A DNA stretch of 64,000 nucleotides from assembly GCA_964442495.1 (NCBI GenBank), contig CAYTZN010000011.1, positions 7,599 through 71,598 of the forward strand. Reading direction: 5' to 3'. Origin of the DNA: CAYTZN01 sp964442495 (GTDB taxonomy: Bacteria; Pseudomonadota; Gammaproteobacteria; Legionellales; Legionellaceae). Of the stretch, positions 52,209 through 61,560 are shown one piece after another. Each line of letters starts with the position of its first letter. Position 1 is the stretch's first letter. A program made the translations under genes and the position numbers. The notes below the pieces were generated by a model. It worked only from the letters and a program-made list of their open reading frames with translations. It did no database searches and was not told the DNA's origin.

Positions 52209-55200
52209 TTAGGCCGCAGGTGTTGTTTTAGAGGCAAGCTCTAAAGGTAGCTCGTTTTCTATTGTGTTGAAATGTCTTCGTGGCTTTGGTCTTTCAAAAA
52301 AGAACGAGCAGTGACCAGTAAAGATTTTTGAGAAAATAAGCTGTGGGATTACCGCCAATATCAAGGTAATGTTACCGAGCAGTTGGAGCCAAAAATTTGA
52401 ATTTGTATCTATTTGGTTGTCTTTGCTGTGCAGCCTTGCCGTGAATTTTTCTCTGAAGACGTCATAGGTGGCCTGAGACGGTAGTTTATCAGGATGATTC
52501 ATGACGAAGGTATCAACATCGGCACTTAATTTTGCAGCAAGTAGTTTGACATTTTCCCCACACGAGTATTTATCGCGAGTAAGCCCTGCACCATATCTTT
52601 TCATGGAGGCAAGCATTTGATAAAGCTTATTGATAGACTGCGTGTATTTAGGTTCTGTTTTTTTAAACGTTTCAAGAATAGTTATCGCCGTGGTATGGCG
52701 TGTTAGTGTTATTTCATCCGTAAGGGGGATGTCTGCCACATTATCCTTCTCATCAAGAAGATCAGCTTTTATTTCATAAAGCAGCGGTTTTAAATGTTTA
52801 CCAGGAAAACGGGCAAGATTATTTTGAATCGTGAGAAGTACTTCATCACTGTTTCCGGTTGTGTTGTAGAGTGCTAGTTCTTGTTTAAGCGTTGCAATAA
52901 ATATTTCACGGGCTTTTTGATCGGTTGACGTTAAAAAATCTTTAAAATAGTAGTCTTTTGTCCGTTTGGACACATACTGGTCTAAAGCATCTTGTGTTTT
53001 GTTAACAAACATGGCACGTGCTGTATTTTTTCTTTCCAGACGTAGGTGTTCTTGTTTAAGGTTTTTCTCACGGCATAATTCTGTTATTTGGTCACGTAAA
53101 ATACTCAGTAAAGGATGAAGCGATGAGCGTATTTTTAGAGTGCTGGATGCAATGCCTTCATCCTTTAGGCTCCCTGGCTCGAGAGAGGCTATTTCAAACT
53201 TCGTTGTTAATGCATCAATGGCTACTTTAAGCGCCTCAATCGAAGACGATGTTGCTTCATCATCATGATTTTTTAGTGTTTCGTCGAGTTCGATTTTTAG
53301 AGCATCGATACCTGTAATTACTTCAACCAGTTGATGGGATGTATTTTTTGCACTTTTGAGATCAAAGAGAATGGTTTTGTTTTCAAATAATGCAATGTCA
53401 GTCTCTAATTGGGATTTTTCCTTAAAAATAGGCGCTAATTTTTCATCAATTTCGAGAAGTTCCTGTTTGAGTGTTAAGTCTTGTTCGCAGAGAGCCTTTT
53501 GAGTGTCTTCATGTACCGATATAAGTGTGGGTAATGACGTGCTTGTTTCCAGGGAGGACAATAAACGCCGAACCATATCGCTAAAGTATTTTGGATTTGG
53601 GTTTCGTTTAAACAGGTCTTCCTGCTTTTTACAATAAGCTTGCCATTCTGGAACCAGTTCTTTATTAATAAGCGTTAATAGCTCAAAAAATCCATGGTGT
53701 TCTTTCGTACTTGGCGCATTAGGGTTAACAATAGTATCAATGGGTTCAAAAGACACTTTTGGCTTTTTGCTGGTACTTTTTAAATCTTCGTTGAGTGAGG
53801 TTATGACAGCGGGCAAGGCCTTTAGTAACCGTTGGTAATATGCAATTTGCTCAGCATTTTTGTTTTGCTCGCCTAGATTGGCAGTCACTTTTGATAGGGT
53901 GGTTTTTGTTCTCGTTAAAAGTGCCTCGTGTTGTTGCTGAAGGTCTTGTTGTTGAGCTATTTTCTGAGGCATGACTGACAAATCACGGTCTAGCTCCTCT
54001 TTTAATGGAGGGAGGTCGTCATACAGTGTATCTACTTTGGTTTCTTGCGCTGTTATTTTTTGGTCTAATTCGTTAATTGCCAAACAAAGTGCGTCTTTAT
54101 TTGCTAGAACATCGGTCAATAGGGTTTCTAATGCTGTGTGTGTTGATTCGCTTTTCAAGGCTTGAAGTTTGCCATTAAAAAAATCTTGATTGTCTTTCAG
54201 TGTTTGAATAGCCTCATCGATAAAATTCAATAACGTCTGTCGTATAAAAATGACCGAGCCTCCAACGGATAGAGCACCTTCGGTTGCACATTGTAGGTCA
54301 TCAGGAAGAGGGTTTTTCGCGTAGCTAATATCAAGCGCGCTTTCTTTGTGTTGATTTATAAGCTCTAGAATCTCAGCGTTGCCTTCGAGTTTTAATATGT
54401 CATTGACGGGGGTAGATAAGTAAAATGCTTTCTTTTGTAAGAGCAATGTCACGGCGTCTTCGTGTGCATTAGCGTGGTATTCAATATCAGCCACGGTGTG
54501 TTGAGCTGACGCTATATACGCTTGAGTTTGCTGTATAAATTCGGCATGTGGTACTTGCAGCTTTTCTAGCTCATGGTTCGTGAGCTTTTTTAGCACGTCT
54601 GCGCGGGCTTTATCACTTTCAAGACGTTTAAAGCCATCGTCTATTAAAGGGGCTGCATGCGGGTAGTCGTTACGGTGTTGCGCGCCATATTTGGCTAAAT
54701 ATCGTCGAGTAATAGGCATGACGACCTGATTTAATAAACGTTTGCGCTCCTGTACATATTCTTCTGATAAATGGCGAGTCTCAGTGTATAAATCACCATT
54801 GGGTAGTGTCGCCACCCCTTCCTCTGTAAATCGTGGCGTAAGATTTTCTCGTGTTACTTCATAGGAGTAGGAGCGTGTCTCTCTACCATCACCTGTGAGA
54901 TGTTTTACTTTGTGAATTCCTGTTTCCTTTTTGGTGTTTCCCGCAATGATGGTGTTTCTAAGCAAGGTGCTGGGTACTAGAGGATTGAAAAAGGAAACGA
55001 GATCTGCAAAATTTTCTGGAACATTTTGTACTAAAGCTCCTAGGATACCCACAAGTTCATAGGTCATGGGGTGTCGGGGTGTTAATAATTCAAGTTTTAG
55101 ATGCTCCACGAGATAAGTGGAAATGGTCATGGGTTTTTGGTCGGATAGATTGTCTAAGCGAAGCGTGGATAGTTGGTGTATAAAAATCTTAATAATTTCA

Positions 55201-55667
55201 TTCAATTGTGCGTGATTTTTTTTGGGAAAAGATGAAAAAAGAAGGTCTTTTTTACCTAAAAGATTTTGTAAAATGGCATCGAGTAATGTTGGTTCAGGGG
55301 ATGCTTTTGCCTCGACAATGCATTGTGGCAAGTGTTGTGAAATCGCCAGTATCAACATGTTTTGCTGAGCATTATTTGCATTTTTTAGCCTATTTAGGGT
55401 AAGAAATTTAGGAATGGTAGGCAAAAAATTCATAATGGTTGGAATGTTACCGTTACTCAACATGGGTAAAATTGAGCCATGCAAAATGGAGATTAGCTCT
55501 TCGGTGGTTTGAACTTGCTTCATGGCATGCAATGCTTCAGGACAAGATTTTTTGTTTGTAGGGTATTTGGCAGTTAATGCTTTAATATTTGCAAGTGTTG
55601 TCGCTAAAAGATGACTCAACTCACTGTCGGCGTATGTTTTATAAGTGCTTTTGGGTGAAGAAGTCAT
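52209..55667 (-). CDS. Giant coiled-coil protein A, effector-like, with C-terminal membrane segment
   Basis: A 1152-aa protein of unrecognised family. The N-terminal 250 residues are helical and include LELLTPRHPMTYEL, identical in the neighbouring paralogue. The middle is mostly helical and Lys/Glu/Gln-rich, probably coiled coil. Near the C-terminus comes FTARLHSKD, then a membrane segment (WLQLLGNITLILAVIPQLIF) and a charged tail ending ELPLELASKTTPAA. ATG 55667 has TTGGAG upstream; an in-frame TTG at 55679 is the alternative. This layout resembles Legionella Dot/Icm substrates, but secretion is not shown. Confidence 0.75.
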   Translation of the reverse strand: MTSSPKSTYKTYADSELSHLLATTLANIKALTAKYPTNKKSCPEALHAMKQVQTTEELISILHGSILPMLSNGNIPTIMNFLPTIPKFLTLNRLKNANNAQQNMLILAISQHLPQCIVEAKASPEPTLLDAILQNLLGKKDLLFSSFPKKNHAQLNEIIKIFIHQLSTLRLDNLSDQKPMTISTYLVEHLKLELLTPRHPMTYELVGILGALVQNVPENFADLVSFFNPLVPSTLLRNTIIAGNTKKETGIHKVKHLTGDGRETRSYSYEVTRENLTPRFTEEGVATLPNGDLYTETRHLSEEYVQERKRLLNQVVMPITRRYLAKYGAQHRNDYPHAAPLIDDGFKRLESDKARADVLKKLTNHELEKLQVPHAEFIQQTQAYIASAQHTVADIEYHANAHEDAVTLLLQKKAFYLSTPVNDILKLEGNAEILELINQHKESALDISYAKNPLPDDLQCATEGALSVGGSVIFIRQTLLNFIDEAIQTLKDNQDFFNGKLQALKSESTHTALETLLTDVLANKDALCLAINELDQKITAQETKVDTLYDDLPPLKEELDRDLSVMPQKIAQQQDLQQQHEALLTRTKTTLSKVTANLGEQNKNAEQIAYYQRLLKALPAVITSLNEDLKSTSKKPKVSFEPIDTIVNPNAPSTKEHHGFFELLTLINKELVPEWQAYCKKQEDLFKRNPNPKYFSDMVRRLLSSLETSTSLPTLISVHEDTQKALCEQDLTLKQELLEIDEKLAPIFKEKSQLETDIALFENKTILFDLKSAKNTSHQLVEVITGIDALKIELDETLKNHDDEATSSSIEALKVAIDALTTKFEIASLEPGSLKDEGIASSTLKIRSSLHPLLSILRDQITELCREKNLKQEHLRLERKNTARAMFVNKTQDALDQYVSKRTKDYYFKDFLTSTDQKAREIFIATLKQELALYNTTGNSDEVLLTIQNNLARFPGKHLKPLLYEIKADLLDEKDNVADIPLTDEITLTRHTTAITILETFKKTEPKYTQSINKLYQMLASMKRYGAGLTRDKYSCGENVKLLAAKLSADVDTFVMNHPDKLPSQATYDVFREKFTARLHSKDNQIDTNSNFWLQLLGNITLILAVIPQLIFSKIFTGHCSFFFERPKPRRHFNTIENELPLELASKTTPAA

Positions 55668-55719
55668 GTGTTTCTCCAATCATTTATGAGTTAAAATCGC
55701 TCTTATTGTAGACCATAAA

Positions 55720-55737
55720 CATTAAGCGAGCATTAAA
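55720..55737 (-). promoter_or_regulatory. PmrA-box-like direct repeat upstream of giant protein A
   Basis: Read on the minus strand: TTTAATG-CTCG-CTTAATG, two near-identical 7-mers with 11-bp period, 53-70 nt before ATG 55667. Resembles the CTTAAT direct repeats of Legionella PmrA targets. A related TTTAATG-CTCG-TTTTATC lies at the same distance before paralogue B. Confidence 0.45.
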
Positions 55738-55769
55738 AAATCAATTTAATTGGTTTTTTAGTGTTTTAT

Positions 55770-58700
55770 TTAGCAAGCCGGGGCTGTAAGTGTTTCAGCT
55801 TGCTTTTCTACGGCATCAAAAACCTTCATGTTTTGTTTTTCAAAAAAGAAAGCATATCGACCCGTAGTGATTTTTGAATAAATCAGTTGTGGAATAACAA
55901 ATAAAATAAGCAAAATATTTCCAAGCAATTGCAGCCATTTGTTTCGGTGTTCGTGCATGATGTCATTTTTGCTGTGGAGCCTTGCTGTAAATTGTTCCTT
56001 GAAGGCCTCGTATTTTTCTTGCGGAGGAACGGCTCCTGGAGTGTTATGGTTATTGATGATAAATAAATGCAAGTCTAATTTTAGTTGCTCTGCTAAAGCA
56101 CTTACCTCTGCACCACATTTTGGGCTCTTTTTTGTAAGACCAAGACCATACTGACGCATGAGTTCGATTTTTGAATAGAGCAATTGAAGACTATCAGCAT
56201 AAGTGGGTTTTGTGGCGGTTAGATGATTTAAGATACCTAGAACTTCCGGGTCTCGGTGGTCATTGGCAAGGTAGGGCTCGTTCGCCTCAAGAAGAGAGGC
56301 TTTGATTTTATTTAGAAGTGATTTTAAGTGAATGCCAGGAAATTTTGCAGTGTTATCCCGAATGGCTTGAAGAACGCCTGCATTTTCGCCCGTTTGCTCG
56401 TAATGCCGAAGTTCTCTTTGAAGCGTTTCTATATATGCTTTACGAGCTCGCCTATCTTGCTCACTAAAGAAATCTTTAACATTATAACGCATACTTCGTT
56501 TGACGAGATAATGCTCTAAGTCATTTCCTGCCGCGCTAATTAAATGTTTTTGTTGAGCGATTTGCAGTGGTTTGGCTATTTCTTTCGATAACCGCTCCAG
56601 GGTGGTTTTTAATGCGTCCACTAGCCGTTGAATGGCTCTAATTCCTGTTAAATAATAGCCTTGACTTGCTCTTTCTGCACCGAGGCTCGTAGGTAATAAG
56701 TCATTGTTTTTTTCAGCGTCCTCAAGAGCAGATAGCGTGTCCACCACTTTTTTACTTAATGAAAAAAGATCTATTTTTAGTTGGCTTATGGACTCTGCAG
56801 TATGCTTTTGTTGGTGGAGGGTGTTCTTTAGACGGTTGAGTTTGTCGATGTGTGTAAACAGTAAACTCAGTCTTTCCTTGTGCGCTTTAAGATGATTTTC
56901 TTGCGCTGTTAAAGTGTCAATGTTATGGGTTGTTTTTTCTAGACGTTTGACGAGCGGGAGTAACTCTGAGCTGTGTTCGTTGAAATTATTTTCTAACAGT
57001 TTAATGTCAGTTATAAACGCATTAAGCTTGTCATTCAAGGCAGTATGCGCGGCTTCAAGTGCATGCCTTTCGTTGCTGATTTCTATAGCGCGCGCCGCAT
57101 TGGATGTGCGCTCTTCCTCTATTGCTTCTGTTTCTTTATTTAGAAGCTCCTCGTAAGCTTTGTTTTCTGTCTGAGCTGCGGTATTTTTATCAAGAGCGTG
57201 AACGGCTGCTTTGATTTGCAGATGAAGAAGTCTACAACTTTTTTGTAAGGTCTTAAATGTCTCTATTTTCAGCTTAATATCCGCTGTCAACGGTGTTGGA
57301 AACGCTCGTATCTCTGTTTGGATATTATCCATCTCTGTTGTGAGCGTTTTGTGTTGTTCTTTGAGTAAAAACAAGTCGTTAGCGGCTATTTCTAAATTGT
57401 CGATTAGTTGTTGTTCACCAATGGCTTTAAAAATATTTGTAAAGTGCTCATCCAAGCATTTTTGGCCCGCTTCATTGCCTAGTGCTTGTTGTTTTTGACA
57501 CAAGTCGTTACATTGCGCCTTTAGGGTAGCAATGGATTCGTCAATGGTGGTTATTAATTTATTTCGAATAGAAACGAGAGGCCCTGGTAATGCCTGTTTG
57601 CCCTCTGTTGCGCATTGGATTTCACCAGGTAGGGGGTGCTTCGCATATTCAACATCAAGCAACTGTTCTTTATGCTTATGAAATAGTGCAAGCATAGCCT
57701 CTTTGCCTGGGTCATTTAATAATACGCTCACTGTTGTAGAAAAATAAGCTTTTCTTTTAGTCTTAAGTTCATCTATAAAGGTTTGTAGTGTTTGGATATG
57801 TGTCTGAAGTTCTGATTCAATGGGGGGGAATGCGGCGCTTATAAATAATTGATAGGCTTTGGTTCGTTCCTCATAAAGGTCCGTAATGGCCTTAAATTCA
57901 TGTTCCGCAAGTTGCGCAACCAACTCTGCACGAGCTGCATCACTCTTGATGTCATTGATACCCGTTTTGATTACGTCAAAAGCTTCGGGGTAGGTTTTGC
58001 TGTGCTTTTCACCATAAAGGGCTAAATAGCGGTGTAGAGTTGGCATGACCCACATGTTTAATAAGCTGTTGCGTTTTTGAAGGTATTCTTTAGAAAAATC
58101 GCGTGTTTCCGTATAGACTGTTTGATGGTCCTCGTCTGATAAGAGCGACTCTCTTTCTAGGCGGTAGGAATAGGAGGGGGTCGTTATTTCACTGTTCCAA
58201 AGGTGTTGTACTCGAGTCGTTCTTGTGAATTTTTTAAGTAGACTTGCGGGCACGGGAAGCGTTAATAGTTCAGTTGCGACCTTAGGATCAAAAAAAGACG
58301 CTATTTCAGAAAGATCATCAGGCGCATTTTTTAATAATCGCTTCATCACAACCATTAACTCATAGGTCATCGGGTGCCTTGGGGTTAGAAGTTCAAGGTT
58401 CAGATGATACATAATATGTTGGGTTAGACGAGGAGTGTCACCTCGAAAAGACTCTAGATCAAGGGCACTAAGCTGTGTTTTGAATGTTTCAAGGATGTCA
58501 TCTAGTCCTTTAGTAGGTGTTTTTGAGTGAGCTAATTTAAAGAGTGTTTGTTTGTCTTCCTCAATCATTTCAATAATCGAGGTTGTAAGAGGGGGCTCTT
58601 TTTTTTGGGCCTCTTCAACGTAGTGGGTTAATTTTTCACCCATTTTTTTTATAAGGGCGGTTTCTTCAGCATTTATTGATTTTTTTGTTGCTCTTAAGCT

Positions 58701-58967
58701 CAAAACACTTGAAATAAGGGTAGGAAGGTTCCAAAAAATGCTAGGGGTTTTGCCCTCGGAAAAGAGAGGAAAAATCTTTTCGTGTAATGTTTTAAGCAGT
58801 ATTTCTGTAGACTCAACTTGAGTTGTTGCCTTAAGGGCCTCATTTGACCTTTCACCTTTCTGGTATTTACGTTTAATGTCAGCGATGTCTTTAAGGGTTT
58901 TCTTTAAAAGGTCGCTTAAAGGACTGTTGGCGTAAGACGTAAACGGAGGTATCTCGGTGGAAGGCAT
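55770..58967 (-). CDS. Giant coiled-coil protein B, paralogue of A
   Basis: A 1065-aa paralogue of the downstream protein. LELLTPRHPMTYEL is at almost the same residue numbers in both. TETRDFSKEYLQKR, VMPTLHRYLALYGEKH, YAKHPLPGEIQCATEG, FTARLHSKN and the membrane segment WLQLLGNILLILFVIPQLIY are shared in order. The central coiled-coil region is diverged and shorter. ATG 58967 corresponds to the start chosen for A; ATG 58979 also fits. Separated from A by 102 nt with its own upstream element, so the pair arose by tandem duplication. Confidence 0.75.
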   Translation of the reverse strand: MPSTEIPPFTSYANSPLSDLLKKTLKDIADIKRKYQKGERSNEALKATTQVESTEILLKTLHEKIFPLFSEGKTPSIFWNLPTLISSVLSLRATKKSINAEETALIKKMGEKLTHYVEEAQKKEPPLTTSIIEMIEEDKQTLFKLAHSKTPTKGLDDILETFKTQLSALDLESFRGDTPRLTQHIMYHLNLELLTPRHPMTYELMVVMKRLLKNAPDDLSEIASFFDPKVATELLTLPVPASLLKKFTRTTRVQHLWNSEITTPSYSYRLERESLLSDEDHQTVYTETRDFSKEYLQKRNSLLNMWVMPTLHRYLALYGEKHSKTYPEAFDVIKTGINDIKSDAARAELVAQLAEHEFKAITDLYEERTKAYQLFISAAFPPIESELQTHIQTLQTFIDELKTKRKAYFSTTVSVLLNDPGKEAMLALFHKHKEQLLDVEYAKHPLPGEIQCATEGKQALPGPLVSIRNKLITTIDESIATLKAQCNDLCQKQQALGNEAGQKCLDEHFTNIFKAIGEQQLIDNLEIAANDLFLLKEQHKTLTTEMDNIQTEIRAFPTPLTADIKLKIETFKTLQKSCRLLHLQIKAAVHALDKNTAAQTENKAYEELLNKETEAIEEERTSNAARAIEISNERHALEAAHTALNDKLNAFITDIKLLENNFNEHSSELLPLVKRLEKTTHNIDTLTAQENHLKAHKERLSLLFTHIDKLNRLKNTLHQQKHTAESISQLKIDLFSLSKKVVDTLSALEDAEKNNDLLPTSLGAERASQGYYLTGIRAIQRLVDALKTTLERLSKEIAKPLQIAQQKHLISAAGNDLEHYLVKRSMRYNVKDFFSEQDRRARKAYIETLQRELRHYEQTGENAGVLQAIRDNTAKFPGIHLKSLLNKIKASLLEANEPYLANDHRDPEVLGILNHLTATKPTYADSLQLLYSKIELMRQYGLGLTKKSPKCGAEVSALAEQLKLDLHLFIINNHNTPGAVPPQEKYEAFKEQFTARLHSKNDIMHEHRNKWLQLLGNILLILFVIPQLIYSKITTGRYAFFFEKQNMKVFDAVEKQAETLTAPAC

Positions 58968-59021
58968 TATTTTTTCCATTACGGATAATAGAGCGCGTGA
59001 CGTATTATAAACGAAAAAACA

Positions 59022-59054
59022 GATAAAACGAGCATTAAATGAACATTAATGTTC
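59022..59054. promoter_or_regulatory. Shared element and perfect palindrome in the divergent region
   Basis: On the minus strand TTTAATG-CTCG-TTTTATC (59022-59039) matches the element before paralogue A. Next to it is GAACATTAATGTTC (59041-59054), a perfect 14-bp palindrome. A minus-strand -10 TATAAT is at 59004-59009, and a plus-strand -35 TTGACA at 59061-59066. The site could regulate both the giant proteins and the outer membrane gene. Confidence 0.45.
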
Positions 59055-59183
59055 TTCGTGTTGACAACCTTATGGTCGCCCTATACCGTAAATTATCTTT
59101 ATTTGGGCTCTTTGATGGTTATGTTTTTTATTGCTGTATGTCAACAATCCATTAAGTGAGGTGAATTTGTTTGATGTTTTTTT

Positions 59184-59191
59184 GGGGGGGG
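59184..59191 (+). repeat. G8 homopolymer at the 5' end of the outer membrane gene
   Basis: Seven T (59177-59183) are followed by eight G (59184-59191). Slippage by one base would switch the reading frame from ATG 59174 between a 6-codon stop frame and the full signal-peptide frame. Confidence 0.9.
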
Positions 59192-60075
59192 TGAAAATTA
59201 AACAGTTTAATCATGTGCTCTTGGTATTTAATTTACTATTATCAAACTGCTTATTTGCAGCGAGTGATGATGTTGCCGAATTAACGGGAAGAAGCAGCGC
59301 GGCGCCACCATCTATTGGTAATTTTGCTCTCCCGAGCTCTCAGCAACCAGGAGCATTGATTTCTTTTGGCCAAACATTGGTTGATAAAAATCAGTTGCAG
59401 TTGTATTACAGTACATTCAGTCCTTATCATATTGTAGGCCCTTTTCGTAACATGAATGCATCGGCGGCTTTTGGGGTAAGCGATGTCACGGCACTCTTCT
59501 TTAATTATCCAGTTGCACTAGACTATGGCCCAACCCCTTTACCTGGTTTGGCGCCAAAAGAAATCACGTTGCAATTAGAACATGCGTTTTACGCAAGTGG
59601 AAATGTTAAGTATCAAGAGCAAGCCACTGTTGTTGGCGCCGCCCTTGTGCCCCTTGATGACACGGGAGCCATGGAGTATTTTTTAGGTGCAACTTATAAC
59701 CGAACGTACACCGACTGGATGATGTTTGTGTCCCCTGGTATTTTGGTCACAACATCAAGTCAACACGTTCAACCCGGTGGTCAATATTTATATCAAGCAG
59801 GGATAGGTCACAATATTTTGTCTGTTACAGACAAGTCAATGTTATTTGCATTACTTGAGCTTGATGGTACTTATTCGGATAAGTCCAAATTTTTTGGAAG
59901 AAAAATTTTTAACTCAGGTGGGAATGTTGTTGCCTTGACGCCTTCTTTATCGTTTTCAACACGACACCTTATTGCACAAGTGGGCGTTGGGTTCCCCATT
60001 GTTCAGCACTTAACAGCGGATCAGGTTCCATTGGATTATTTTATTGCTGCAACATTTAATTTAACGATTGGTTGA
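59191..60075 (+). CDS. Predicted outer membrane beta-barrel protein
   Basis: A 294-aa exported protein. GTG 59191 gives signal peptide KIKQFNHVLLVFNLLLSN to LFA, then a Ser/Pro-rich stretch and a body of alternating amphipathic strands with many aromatic residues (LQLYYSTFSPYHIVGPF, FLGATYNRTYTDW) ending in ATFNLTIG, all typical of outer membrane barrels. The start codon's G ends a run of eight G (59184-59191). An ATG at 59174 with GAGGTG upstream would be in frame only with one more G. Family not recognised. Confidence 0.7.
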   Translation: MKIKQFNHVLLVFNLLLSNCLFAASDDVAELTGRSSAAPPSIGNFALPSSQQPGALISFGQTLVDKNQLQLYYSTFSPYHIVGPFRNMNASAAFGVSDVTALFFNYPVALDYGPTPLPGLAPKEITLQLEHAFYASGNVKYQEQATVVGAALVPLDDTGAMEYFLGATYNRTYTDWMMFVSPGILVTTSSQHVQPGGQYLYQAGIGHNILSVTDKSMLFALLELDGTYSDKSKFFGRKIFNSGGNVVALTPSLSFSTRHLIAQVGVGFPIVQHLTADQVPLDYFIAATFNLTIG

Positions 60076-60393
60076 TGGCTTCGGGCTATTGTCCAACACA
60101 TCTAGCGTTATCAAATTCTCTATGTCACCGCCTGAAGGAATAATGGTAATCGTGGTTCTTGAAAAAGAACCCACGGTATACTCCTGTTCTTTGAGAGCAA
60201 CCGGTTCACCGGTTTCATCGCGAGCGGAAGTAAGCTTTGCAAATTTAGCTAATTGGTCAATGGTTATGGATTGCCCACGAGAAATTTGAGTTTTACGCGG
60301 AGACTCTTCTGGCATGCCTCTATCAGCGAGGAGTGATGTGGAGAGAAAAGTGCTTAGTGTGAATAACAAGACATGATGTATTTTTTTAAGCAT
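60061..60393 (-). CDS. Small exported protein of unknown function
   Basis: A 110-aa protein with a clear signal peptide (MLKKIHHVLLFTLSTFLSTS to LLA) followed by a mixed, Thr-rich mature part (SFSRTTITIIPSGGDIENL). ATG 60393 places KK at the N-terminus; ATG 60411 is 6 codons upstream and neither has a good Shine-Dalgarno sequence. It converges on, and overlaps by 15 bp, the outer membrane gene. Not recognised. Confidence 0.55.
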   Translation of the reverse strand: MLKKIHHVLLFTLSTFLSTSLLADRGMPEESPRKTQISRGQSITIDQLAKFAKLTSARDETGEPVALKEQEYTVGSFSRTTITIIPSGGDIENLITLDVLDNSPKPSTNR

Positions 60394-60531
60394 AGTGAGT
60401 AATGGATGCAAATGATTTTAGTTAACTATAGTCCATGGATGATTATTTGCCACCTCATGAAAGGCTAGAGGTGGTTGCTTTTGCCATGTTGTGATAGAAT
60501 TAAAGCCTTTTTTCGGGCGCAATGGTAAGTG

Positions 60532-61560
60532 ATGACAGAGGATTACAGTCAATTCGAGCAGCGAAAGCAAGATCATATTGACCTTGCGTTGATGCAAGCG
60601 AATCAAACCCCTGAGCTAAATACGTTCGATGCGGTGTCTATGACTCATGACGCTTTGCCAGACATTGATTTTAACGACATCGTAATAACGGGTAAACGTT
60701 TTGGTGTGACAGTGGCGACACCGTTTATGGTTGCCTCGATGACAGCGGGGCACCGTAATGCAGCTGATATCAATCGCCATCTTATTGCTGCCTGCAATGT
60801 GCAGGGGTGGGCTATGGGTGTGGGCTCCCAACGCCGAGAGCTTACTGACAATAAAGCGGCTTTTGAATGGCAGTCTCTTCGCCGTGATTATCCTAATGTC
60901 GCGCTTTTTAGTAATTTAGGTATAGCACAGCTGATTACAACACCTCTTGTTCATATTCAACGTTTAACGGATGCATTGCAGGCAGGGGCATTAATCATTC
61001 ATTGCAATCCGTTGCAAGAGTGCATTCAACCCGAAGGAACCCCGGCTTTTAAAGGTTGTTGGCGGGCCTTGGCCGACTTGGTCAACGCATTACCGTTGCC
61101 GGTGGTTGTGAAGGAAACCGGGTGTGGATTTTCTCAGGCCACATTGATACGTTTAAATGATATAGGTGTCGCCGCTGTTGATGTGAGTGGTTTGGGCGGT
61201 ACCCATTGGGGGCGTATTGAGGGTCATCGTGCTCTTAATGAACCTCTTCGCCAGAAGGCATCCCTAACTTTTCGCAATTGGGGTATTGATACCGTAAAAA
61301 GTGTTGTTGATGCCCAAGCACTTCAACCGACCTATGAAATCTGGGGGTCGGGGGGCGTTCGTCATGGATTGGATGCGGCCAAAATTATTGCCCTTGGCGC
61401 AACTACGGTAGGTTTTGCTAAACCAATGTTGAGTGCAGCATTGCAAACAGCCGATGACGTGATTGCCTTGATGGCATCTATTGAATATGAATTAAAGGTT
61501 GCCATGTTTTGTACGGGCAGCCGTGTACTGAATGATTTGAAGGAGAAGGCATGTCGTTAG
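60532..61560 (+). CDS. fni: Type 2 isopentenyl-diphosphate isomerase
   Basis: FMN- and NADPH-dependent IPP/DMAPP isomerase, 342 aa. RKQDHIDLAL near the start, MTAGH (70-74), GVGSQRRE, VKETGCGFS, DVSGLGGTHW and the FMN-binding GSGGVRHGLDAAK identify it. ATG 60532 is used; a GTG one codon earlier is possible. It heads a mevalonate-route operon and overlaps the next gene by 10 nt, so IPP here comes from mevalonate. Confidence 0.95.
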   Translation: MTEDYSQFEQRKQDHIDLALMQANQTPELNTFDAVSMTHDALPDIDFNDIVITGKRFGVTVATPFMVASMTAGHRNAADINRHLIAACNVQGWAMGVGSQRRELTDNKAAFEWQSLRRDYPNVALFSNLGIAQLITTPLVHIQRLTDALQAGALIIHCNPLQECIQPEGTPAFKGCWRALADLVNALPLPVVVKETGCGFSQATLIRLNDIGVAAVDVSGLGGTHWGRIEGHRALNEPLRQKASLTFRNWGIDTVKSVVDAQALQPTYEIWGSGGVRHGLDAAKIIALGATTVGFAKPMLSAALQTADDVIALMASIEYELKVAMFCTGSRVLNDLKEKACR

